A DNA stretch of 64,000 bases from SVFI01 sp045546735 (GTDB lineage: Bacteria > Bacillota > Clostridia > Lachnospirales > Lachnospiraceae): assembly GCA_045546735.1 (NCBI GenBank), contig JAZQDJ010000105.1, positions 1 to 64,000 on the forward strand, given 5' to 3'. Within the stretch, counting starts at the first letter, position 1. Every line of letters begins with the position of its first letter. Positions 58,077 to 64,000 of this stretch are shown in pieces. A program made the translations under genes and the position numbers. The notes beneath the pieces were generated by a model. The model saw nothing but the letters and a program-made list of their open reading frames with translations, ran no database searches and was not told the origin of the DNA.

Positions 58077-58101
58077 GTTTATCACAACTCCTTAGATTCG
58101 G

Positions 58102-58136
58102 AAAAAAATAAGGTTGAGATAAGAAATCTCAACCTT
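58102..58136. terminator. Hairpin after rpmE
   Basis: Stem AGGTTGAGAT / ATCTCAACCT (58111-58120 and 58126-58135) with a 5-base loop and A/T tracts on both sides. On the minus strand it follows rpmE and precedes the DUF1385 gene, so it likely lowers downstream transcription. Confidence 0.82.
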
Positions 58137-58146
58137 TTTCGTCAAA

Positions 58147-58353
58147 TTATTTGCTAACAACGCCGTATTTCTTATTGAACTTATCAATACGTCCATCTGC
58201 TCTTGCTGATTTCTGCTGGCCTGTGTAGAATGAATGACATTTTGAACAAATTTCCACGTGGATAGACTCTTTTGTAGAACCTGTTACAAATGTGTTACCG
58301 CAGTTGCAAGTTACTGTAGCCTGATTATAATTTGGATGGATTCCTTCTTTCAT
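58147..58353 (-). CDS. rpmE: 50S ribosomal protein L31
   Basis: A 68-residue zinc-type L31: MKEGIHPNYNQATVTCNCGNTFVTGSTKESIHVEICSKCHSFYTGQ, with CNC...CSKC as zinc ligands (the zinc-containing paralogue form). The ATG at 58353 has AGAGGTG six bases upstream; a GTG three codons earlier is not used. Own promoter at 58417-58445. Confidence 0.95.
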   Translation of the reverse strand: MKEGIHPNYNQATVTCNCGNTFVTGSTKESIHVEICSKCHSFYTGQQKSARADGRIDKFNKKYGVVSK

Positions 58354-58416
58354 TTTTTTCACCTCTCTATATAAATTGTCATTTACGTTTTACGTCTTTA
58401 CATAAACAGCTTTTAC

Positions 58417-58445
58417 ATTGTATCACAGCGTTTTGCCTATGGCAA
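58417..58445 (-). promoter_or_regulatory. Promoter of rpmE
   Basis: TTGCCA (58445-58440), 17 bases, TACAAT (58422-58417) on the minus strand, 64 bases ahead of the ATG and 24 bases after the rho stop. Confidence 0.7.
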
Positions 58446-58468
58446 GACTTTTTTATACATTTTTTTCA

Positions 58469-59773
58469 TTAAATAAATTTTATCTTCTGTATCATCTTAA
58501 CAAATTCATCATTTGTTTTGGTGCGCACAAACATATCAAGAATCTTCTCTACCGCCTCATCCGGTTTCATGCTTGTAAGCGCGCGGCGCATAATACCGAC
58601 TGCCTGTAACTCGTCTTCTGTAAGGAGTAAATCCTCTCGACGTGTTCCGGACTTCGGAATATCAATGGCCGGGAATACTCTCTTTTCAGAAAGTTTGCGG
58701 TCAAGAATCATTTCCATGTTACCGGTTCCTTTGAACTCCTCATAAACTACGTCGTCCATCTTAGAACCCGTATCAACAAGTGCTGTTGCAAGAATCGTAA
58801 GGCTTCCGCCTTCACGCATATTTCTCGCTGCACCGAAAAATCGTTTCGGCATATGAAGAGCCGCCGGGTCAAGACCTCCCGAAAGCGTACGTCCGCTCGG
58901 CGGAACGGTAATGTTATATGCACGCGTCAAACGCGTAATACTGTCAAGAAGAATTGTAACATCTTTATTCAGCTCCACAAGACGCTTGGCTCTCTCAATT
59001 ACCATCTCAGACACTCGTTTGTGATGCTCCGGAAGTTCATCAAATGTAGAATAAATAACTTCCACATTCGGGCCTTCAATCGCTTCACGGATATCCGTCA
59101 CTTCCTCCGGACGCTCATCAATCAAAAGAATAATCAAATGCATATCCGGATTATTTGTCTTAATCGAACGGGCTACTTCTTTTAATAATGTAGTTTTTCC
59201 TGCTTTCGGCGGGGAAACAATCATTCCACGCTGTCCTTTTCCGACCGGACTGAGCAAATCCATAATACGCATTGCAACGGATGATTTTCCTGCTTCTAAG
59301 CGAAGTCTCTCATCCGGGAAAATCGGTGTCATATCCTCAAAATTTGTTCTCTTACCCATTTCCGACGGATGACGGCCGTTAATCTTCTTTAAATATAGCA
59401 GCGCACTGAATTTTTCACCCTGCGTTTTCACTCTCGTGTTACCGACGATAATATCTCCTGTTCTGAGACTGAATTTGCGGATCTGACTCGGTGCGACATA
59501 GACATCATTTTCTCCCGGCAGATAATTGTTACTCCGGATAAAACCATAGCCCTCCGACATAACCTCTAAAATACCTTCCGCTTCGATTCCGCTGTCCAAA
59601 TCGGAACTAAGCTTCTCCGGGTCAATTTTACTCTTTTCATCTTCTGCAAGCATGGCATCCACAACTTCTGCCTTTTTCATTGCAGTAACGCCTTTTATCC
59701 CTCTTGTCTTCGCGATTTCTTTTAAATCAGAAAGCGCAAGGGATTCATACTTGTCTCTCATACTTGTATCCAT
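58469..59773 (-). CDS. rho: Transcription termination factor Rho
   Basis: A 434-residue Rho. N-terminal ~60 residues form the Rho_N helix domain (LSDLKEIAKTRGIKGVTAMKKAEVVDAML). The RNA-binding OSB fold follows (GILEVMSEGYGFIRSNNYLPGENDVYVAPSQIRKFSLRTGD). The ATPase has RGMIVSPPKAGKTTLL (Walker A), HLIILLIDERPEEVTD (Walker B), and the later TSRTRAYN-type Q/R loops. Forms a hexamer that ends untranslated transcripts. AGGAG lies eight bases before the ATG. Confidence 0.96.
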   Translation of the reverse strand: MDTSMRDKYESLALSDLKEIAKTRGIKGVTAMKKAEVVDAMLAEDEKSKIDPEKLSSDLDSGIEAEGILEVMSEGYGFIRSNNYLPGENDVYVAPSQIRKFSLRTGDIIVGNTRVKTQGEKFSALLYLKKINGRHPSEMGKRTNFEDMTPIFPDERLRLEAGKSSVAMRIMDLLSPVGKGQRGMIVSPPKAGKTTLLKEVARSIKTNNPDMHLIILLIDERPEEVTDIREAIEGPNVEVIYSTFDELPEHHKRVSEMVIERAKRLVELNKDVTILLDSITRLTRAYNITVPPSGRTLSGGLDPAALHMPKRFFGAARNMREGGSLTILATALVDTGSKMDDVVYEEFKGTGNMEMILDRKLSEKRVFPAIDIPKSGTRREDLLLTEDELQAVGIMRRALTSMKPDEAVEKILDMFVRTKTNDEFVKMIQKIKFI

Positions 59774-59924
59774 AAAAAAATCTCCTATCTTTTACATAAA
59801 CATATCTATTCAATTGTATGTTTGGGATTCATATCGATTTGTTCTTGAGTTGCATTTTCTTTTCTAAGTATAATCATTTCGCCGAAATTAGTAAAGTCTT
59901 TTTTGTTTTTTCCGTCGCGCACAT

Positions 59925-59954
59925 TGCACACACGCCGTTTTTAAGATATATTAT
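59925..59954 (+). promoter_or_regulatory. Candidate promoter of the malic enzyme operon
   Basis: TTGCAC (59925-59930) and, 18 bases on, TATTAT (59949-59954); a TATATT at 59947-59952 with a 16-base spacer is the alternative. It lies 39 bases ahead of the ATG at 59993. Confidence 0.5.
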
Positions 59955-59992
59955 AAAGGTCAAAAAAAATAAAAAAAGAAAAGGGTATGAAA

Positions 59993-61141
59993 ATGACAAC
60001 AAACGAAAAAGCATTACAGCTTCACGAACAGTGGCAGGGAAAATTGAACACTGTCTCAAAAGTAAAAGTAAACTCAAGAGAGGCTTTATCTCTCTCATAC
60101 ACACCGGGCGTCGCAGAGCCGTGTAAAGTGATTGCCGAGGATAAAGAAGCCGCTTACAAATATACCATGAAAAGCAATACAGTTGCTGTTATCTCCGACG
60201 GCAGCGCTGTGCTGGGCCTTGGAAATATCGGTCCGCACGCAGCTATGCCTGTTATGGAAGGAAAATGTGTTTTATTTAAAGAGTTCGGCGATGTAAATGC
60301 CGTTCCTATTTGCCTTGATACACAGGATACGGAAGAACTGATTAAAACAATCACATACCTGGCACCGAACTACGGCGGCATCAACTTAGAAGATATCAGT
60401 GCTCCGCGTTGTTTCGAAATTGAGGAACGCTTAAAAGCTACACTTGATATTCCTGTTTTTCACGATGACCAGCACGGAACTGCTATTGTTGTTCTTGCCG
60501 GTATTATCAACGGATTAAAAGTGGTAGGAAAAGAAAAAGAAAACTGCAAAGTCGTTGTCAACGGTGCAGGAAGCGCCGGCGTAGCTATCACAAAGCTTTT
60601 ACTTACTTACGGTTTTAAAAATATTGTTATGTGTGACCGTGTCGGTATTCTCGCAAAAGACACTGACGGTCTTAACTGGATGCAGAAAAAAATGACGGAT
60701 ACAACGAATCCAAACAATGAAACGGGATCTCTTGCCGATGCACTGAAGGGCGCAGATATCTTTGTCGGTGTTTCTGCTCCGAATATCGTGACACCGGAGA
60801 TGGTTTCTTCCATGAATCCGGATTCCATCTTATTTGCCATGGCTAACCCTGTACCGGAAATCATGCCTGACGTAGCCAAAGCCGCAGGCGCCAGAGTTGT
60901 CGGAACCGGACGCTCCGATTTCCCAAACCAGGTTAACAACGTCGTCGCTTTTCCTGGCATTTTCAAAGGTGCTCTCGAAGGACGCGCTCCTCAGATTACG
61001 GAAGAAATGAAATTAGCAGCCGCTAATGCGCTCGCAGCCCTTGTTTCTCCTCAAGAGTTATCCGAGGACAACATTTTACCGGAAGCCTTTGACCCACGCG
61101 TAGCAGAAGCTGTCGCTAACGCCGTAAAAGCCCACATTTAA
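59993..61141 (+). CDS. NAD(P)-dependent malic enzyme
   Basis: A 382-residue short-type malic enzyme that turns malate into pyruvate and CO2. Conserved parts are SYTPGVAEPCKVI, NTVAVISDGSAVLGLGNIGPHAAMPVMEGKCVLFKEFGDV, FHDDQHGTAIVVLAG (metal and substrate), and the Rossmann motif VVNGAGSAGVAITKLLLTYGF. The ATG at 59993 has AAGGG seven bases upstream; the ATG at 59987 is too close to it. It is followed by a radical SAM gene after four bases, in one operon. Confidence 0.93.
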   Translation: MTTNEKALQLHEQWQGKLNTVSKVKVNSREALSLSYTPGVAEPCKVIAEDKEAAYKYTMKSNTVAVISDGSAVLGLGNIGPHAAMPVMEGKCVLFKEFGDVNAVPICLDTQDTEELIKTITYLAPNYGGINLEDISAPRCFEIEERLKATLDIPVFHDDQHGTAIVVLAGIINGLKVVGKEKENCKVVVNGAGSAGVAITKLLLTYGFKNIVMCDRVGILAKDTDGLNWMQKKMTDTTNPNNETGSLADALKGADIFVGVSAPNIVTPEMVSSMNPDSILFAMANPVPEIMPDVAKAAGARVVGTGRSDFPNQVNNVVAFPGIFKGALEGRAPQITEEMKLAAANALAALVSPQELSEDNILPEAFDPRVAEAVANAVKAHI

Positions 61142-61145
61142 TCGT

Positions 61146-62084
61146 ATGGATGCAAATAAGCCTTATAACAGTCTGAATTCTTATTTAAAAAATAAATATG
61201 GTGAGAAGATTTTCAAAATAGCTCTTGACGGCGGCTTTACATGTCCGAACCGTGACGGCACAAAAGGCAGCAGAGGCTGTATTTTCTGTTCATCCGGCGG
61301 AAGCGGCGAATTTGCCACCGAAGTGACGGAACATTCCGTTCCCGAGCAAATCGAGAAAGCTCTTTCTCTTTTCGGAAATAAAAACATCGGACGCAAGTAT
61401 ATCGCCTATTTTCAGGCCTATACAGGAACTTATGACAAACCGGAAAGACTGCTCGCACTCTACCGCGCTGCCCTTTCCCATCCGCTCATCTGTGGTATTT
61501 CTATCGCCACCAGGCCGGATTGTCTTGAATCTGAGGTATTAGATGTCCTTCAGCAATGCCTTACGGAATTCCCGGACAAATTTATCTGGGTAGAACTCGG
61601 TCTTCAAACCATCCACAGCCGCACAGCTTCCTATATCAGACGCGGATATCCGTTATCCTGCTTTGAAGAAGCCCTGCAAGCACTTCATAACCTGTCCATC
61701 CCCGTAATTGTCCATGTCATTCTCGGACTTCCGGGGGAAAGTGATGAAGATATGCTTGCTACCATCGATTATTTAAATCAGCGGCATATTTTCGGTATCA
61801 AACTTCAGCTCCTTCATGTATTGAAAGATACCGATCTTGCTGACGATTACAAAAACGGTAAGTTTGACTGTCTTACCAAAGAACACTACATTGATATTCT
61901 AATCCGCTGCATCGACCGTCTTGATCCGGAAATCGTACTTCACCGTGTAACCGGTGACGGCCCGGCAAAACTTCTGATTGCACCGGAGTGGAGTCTTTAT
62001 AAATGGGACACGCTCAATACACTGCACCGGCTTATGCAGGAAGGCGGCCATTACCAGGGACGGGACTTTCACCCTGCCCTCTAA
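61146..62084 (+). CDS. Radical SAM protein of the YtqA/YhcC (TIGR01212) family
   Basis: A 312-residue radical SAM enzyme. Its cluster site is CPNRDGTKGSRGCIFC, the spaced CX(n)CXXC form typical of TIGR01212. YIAYFQAYTGTYDKPERLLALYRAAL, ISIATRPDCL, and WVELGLQTIHSRTASYIRRGY are family hallmarks. Members are thought to modify RNA (related to the tRNA s2C/ms2 type), but the reaction is unproven. It is translationally close to the malic enzyme gene. Confidence 0.9.
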   Translation: MDANKPYNSLNSYLKNKYGEKIFKIALDGGFTCPNRDGTKGSRGCIFCSSGGSGEFATEVTEHSVPEQIEKALSLFGNKNIGRKYIAYFQAYTGTYDKPERLLALYRAALSHPLICGISIATRPDCLESEVLDVLQQCLTEFPDKFIWVELGLQTIHSRTASYIRRGYPLSCFEEALQALHNLSIPVIVHVILGLPGESDEDMLATIDYLNQRHIFGIKLQLLHVLKDTDLADDYKNGKFDCLTKEHYIDILIRCIDRLDPEIVLHRVTGDGPAKLLIAPEWSLYKWDTLNTLHRLMQEGGHYQGRDFHPAL

Positions 62085-62099
62085 AAGAAAGGATTTACC

Positions 62100-62615
62100 A
62101 TGACCCAGGATCCACATACTATATACAAACTGATTGTCCTTTATATGATTAACCGCATCAACACTCCTTTAACCCGTGCGCAAATCACTGACTTTATATT
62201 GGACAGAGAATATACCAATTACATGACGCTTCAAACTGTGTTTGCACAGCTTTCCGAAAGCAACATGATTGAAGAAAAAGCAATCCGGAACCGGACTCAG
62301 CTCTTCATCACCGAGGAAGGGGCCGATACGTTACATTTTTTTGAAAATCGTATTTCTTCAGAAATCAAAAAGGACGTGGATGCGTATTTAAACGAAAAAT
62401 CCATGTCCATCAAAAAAGAAGCTTCTATTAAAGCTGATTATTATAAAGGTACCGACGGCGACTACAAAGCCCATCTTGTTGCTCTGGAAAAGAAACAAGT
62501 GCTGGTTGATATCACGCTGTCTGTTCCGACGGAAGAAATCGCCTCTTCCATCTGTTATAAATGGGAAAACAAAAATCAGGAAATCTATCAATATTTAATT
62601 GAGCAGCTCTTTTAG
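62100..62615 (+). CDS. DUF4364 family protein
   Basis: A 171-residue DUF4364 protein. It begins HTIYKLIVLYMINRINTPLTRAQITDFILDREYTNYMTLQTVFAQLSESNMI, a winged-helix fold typical of DUF4364, and ends with a beta-rich half. It may be a DNA-binding regulator. Ribosome site AAAGGA at spacing. Its stop codon lies within the loop of the terminator hairpin. Confidence 0.85.
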   Translation: MTQDPHTIYKLIVLYMINRINTPLTRAQITDFILDREYTNYMTLQTVFAQLSESNMIEEKAIRNRTQLFITEEGADTLHFFENRISSEIKKDVDAYLNEKSMSIKKEASIKADYYKGTDGDYKAHLVALEKKQVLVDITLSVPTEEIASSICYKWENKNQEIYQYLIEQLF

Positions 62616-62623
62616 AGCTGCTC
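62601..62623. terminator. Convergent terminator hairpin
   Basis: Perfect stem GAGCAGCTC / GAGCTGCTC (62601-62609 and 62615-62623) with a 5-base loop. T residues follow on the plus strand (GTTTATTTT). It ends the DUF4364 operon and may serve the phosphodiesterase from the other side. Confidence 0.8.
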
Positions 62624-62625
62624 GT

Positions 62626-63936
62626 TTATTTTAACAATTCTTTTTTTACCTCGCCGTCCGTCTCGCCAAGTGACACACCTAAGATTGCGGCAAGTGTCGG
62701 TCCCTCATCCCATAAGCACATCTTCTCTGCCACATTTCCCTCCGCTACGCCACGGCCGCTCATCATAAAGAAGGTTTCATAGTCCGGCAAATCCGGCAAA
62801 TATCCATGTGTTGCATGCATTGCATGCGCTGTCATATTTTCGACTTTCTCATATGGTTTTTCAAACCCGTTTTGGAAATAATATCCCTGCTGTGCCTCCA
62901 GCATACAGACACAATTACCGTCCGCCCCAAGTGCCTTTGCCTCTTTCCTTGTGATAATGCGACTTATCATTTCCAGTGGGATTTGCTGCAAAGCCGCACG
63001 AAGACGTTTCATCAAGTCATCTCGCTGCTGATTTTTAGCTTTTTTGAAGATTTTCAGCGTTTTTCTTGAAGCATAAATATAACAACACCCATCACAGTGC
63101 TGGGCATAAAAATCGTAATCTGCAATTTTTCCGTCATCTGACACACGCAAAAGTCCCGCCTGCTTCAGATAATAGTTAGGAAATACTGCGGTATGTGTCG
63201 CTATCTGGCAATGATCTCCGAGAACTACAACGGTTGTTTTTTCCATATCTCCGGTTTCTTCAAGCGCCGACAAAAAACGCCCCAAACGCTCGTCATGACG
63301 CCGCATAGCCTCTTTAACCTGCGGCGCATCAAGACCGCATCTATGCCTGTGCGTATCCACATCTGTCAGATGAATCAGGAATAGTTCCGGATTGTACTTT
63401 CTTATCGTATATTCCGCCGCTTCTGTCACAAAATTATCCAGATTCGGCTGATTTAATCCATCCAAAAGATGACCGAATTTACCAAGCAGGTCAATCTGAT
63501 ACACAATCGGACCGCTCACAGCCGAAATCATCACCTGATTTTGCCAGTCCCTGTTTGGAAAAATCTCCGGAACACAATATTTGATACGGCTTTGCGCTGT
63601 TACCGGCCAAAGAAGAGCTGCTGTTGTCATCCCTTTCTTTCGTGCCAAATCATATATCGTTTCCGTCTTTACGTATTTTCTCTGCCAATGCCAGTCTTCT
63701 TTTCCGTTCCGCCTCGGCTGCACACGTATATTATTAATCACACCGTGCTTCTCCGGCTTCTGCCCTGTCACAATCGAACAATGTGCCGGATATGTAATCG
63801 ACGGATATACACTTCTTACGTGATCACAATAAGCAGACTTTTCCCTTATCTTCTTAAAATTCGGCAGACTGCCCATGTATTCCAAATCCCTGCTCCCGAC
63901 TGCATCAAGGGAAATGATCATCATTCTTTCAGCCAT
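62626..63936 (-). CDS. Alkaline-phosphatase-like nucleotide pyrophosphatase/phosphodiesterase
   Basis: A 436-residue alkaline phosphatase superfamily enzyme of the NPP type. Metal and nucleophile sites: MIISLDAVGSRDLEYM (Asp), SVYPSITYPAHCSIVTGQKPEKHG (nucleophile Thr in ITYPAH), HLTDVDTHRHRCG, VVVLGDHCQIA and AMHATHGYLPD. There is no signal peptide, so it is intracellular. The substrate is unknown. It starts 15 bases before the stop of the upstream gene, which it overlaps. Confidence 0.83.
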   Translation of the reverse strand: MAERMMIISLDAVGSRDLEYMGSLPNFKKIREKSAYCDHVRSVYPSITYPAHCSIVTGQKPEKHGVINNIRVQPRRNGKEDWHWQRKYVKTETIYDLARKKGMTTAALLWPVTAQSRIKYCVPEIFPNRDWQNQVMISAVSGPIVYQIDLLGKFGHLLDGLNQPNLDNFVTEAAEYTIRKYNPELFLIHLTDVDTHRHRCGLDAPQVKEAMRRHDERLGRFLSALEETGDMEKTTVVVLGDHCQIATHTAVFPNYYLKQAGLLRVSDDGKIADYDFYAQHCDGCCYIYASRKTLKIFKKAKNQQRDDLMKRLRAALQQIPLEMISRIITRKEAKALGADGNCVCMLEAQQGYYFQNGFEKPYEKVENMTAHAMHATHGYLPDLPDYETFFMMSGRGVAEGNVAEKMCLWDEGPTLAAILGVSLGETDGEVKKELLK

Positions 63937-63998
63937 TTCATATGCTCCTGTACTTTTTTCTCATACCCCATCTCTGTCGGCTCATAAAAGGCTGTTCC
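63921..63998 (-). CDS. rarA: 3' end of a probable RarA/MgsA AAA+ ATPase gene
   Basis: The minus strand at the right edge reads GTAFYEPTEMGYEKKVQEHMKW and ends LKE-stop at 63921. The FYEPTxxGYEKKxxE pattern is the usual last segment of replication-associated recombination protein RarA (MgsA) in clostridia. It overlaps the phosphodiesterase gene by 16 bases. Only 25 codons are visible, so the call is moderate. Confidence 0.55.
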   Translation of the reverse strand, partial: GTAFYEPTEMGYEKKVQEHMKWLKE

Positions 63999-64000
63999 GA

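Noticed and set aside
58354..58468. T-box or other riboswitch before rpmE
   Set aside because: The gap is 115 bases and is explained by a promoter and a short leader; no conserved riboswitch core was seen.

Overview
The window looks like a chromosomal stretch from a Gram-positive anaerobe of the Lachnospiraceae (Clostridia). The evidence is the rho - rpmE - DUF1385 - prmC - prfA gene order, genes for superoxide reductase, DUF4364, DUF4317, DUF4179 and DUF4230 proteins, TraX-like membrane proteins, strong AGGAGG-type ribosome binding sites, and moderate-to-low GC. The genus cannot be fixed from the sequence. No rRNA, tRNA, CRISPR array, prophage or complete insertion sequence was recognised. 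Most genes lie on the minus strand; the exceptions are rlmB-like/tauE-like (3.4-5.0 kb) and malic enzyme/radical SAM/DUF4364 (60.0-62.6 kb).

Layout. 0-3.3 kb: a MerR regulator with a CPBP protease and a DUF1295 membrane protein. 3.4-7.1 kb: an rRNA-type methyltransferase and a TauE exporter converge on a dicarboxylate symporter coupled to an RmlD-like reductase. 7.2-9.4 kb: a LytTR regulator, its DUF3021 membrane partner and an MGT-type glycosyltransferase. 9.4-12.4 kb: acetyltransferase, TraX, a small membrane protein, a methyltransferase, and a second methyltransferase that is broken. 12.5-15.5 kb: a TetR regulator with tandem operators over its own promoter, a flavodoxin-fold reductase and a ComEC-like secreted metallo-hydrolase. 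15.5-25.5 kb: MATE exporter, nitroreductase with a TipAS-type MerR, two ECF sigma/anti-sigma pairs, and a TetR-controlled alpha/beta hydrolase. 25.6-29.4 kb: an operon of PAS-GGDEF cyclase, condensation-type acyltransferase and anchored phosphate-binding-like protein. 29.4-34.9 kb: an operon beginning with an ADP-ribosylglycohydrolase, preceded by a PD-(D/E)XK nuclease gene. 35.0-37.5 kb: paired DUF4230 proteins behind an attenuator-like leader, then a MerR regulator and a lipoprotein that share one operator type. 37.5-44.0 kb: a long operon (nucleoside phosphorylase between two paralogous membrane proteins, lipoprotein, DUF4317 half-protein, acetyltransferase, dCMP deaminase, glycosyltransferase, metallo-hydrolase). 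44.1-48.7 kb: an NrtR-controlled NAD salvage operon (PnuC, NadR) that also carries a radical SAM/SPASM protein, KptA RNA 2'-phosphotransferase and a tyrosine phosphatase. 48.8-54.8 kb: small and fused proteins, superoxide reductase, a second TraX and a DUF5714-arsenate-reductase fusion. 55.1-59.8 kb: the conserved rho-to-prfA housekeeping cluster. 60.0-64.0 kb: malic enzyme, YtqA-type radical SAM, DUF4364, a phosphodiesterase, and the 3' end of what is probably rarA.

The main theme is dense local regulation: at least seven regulator genes sit next to recognisable operators (LytTR direct repeats, two TetR tandem palindromes, three MerR-type elongated-spacer promoters, NrtR palindromes). The most novel-looking items are the NAD operon with KptA and a radical SAM enzyme, the diguanylate cyclase/acyltransferase/binding-protein operon, the leader of the DUF4230 operon, and a family of GGGCAAG hairpin repeats found in two intergenic regions 31 kb apart.
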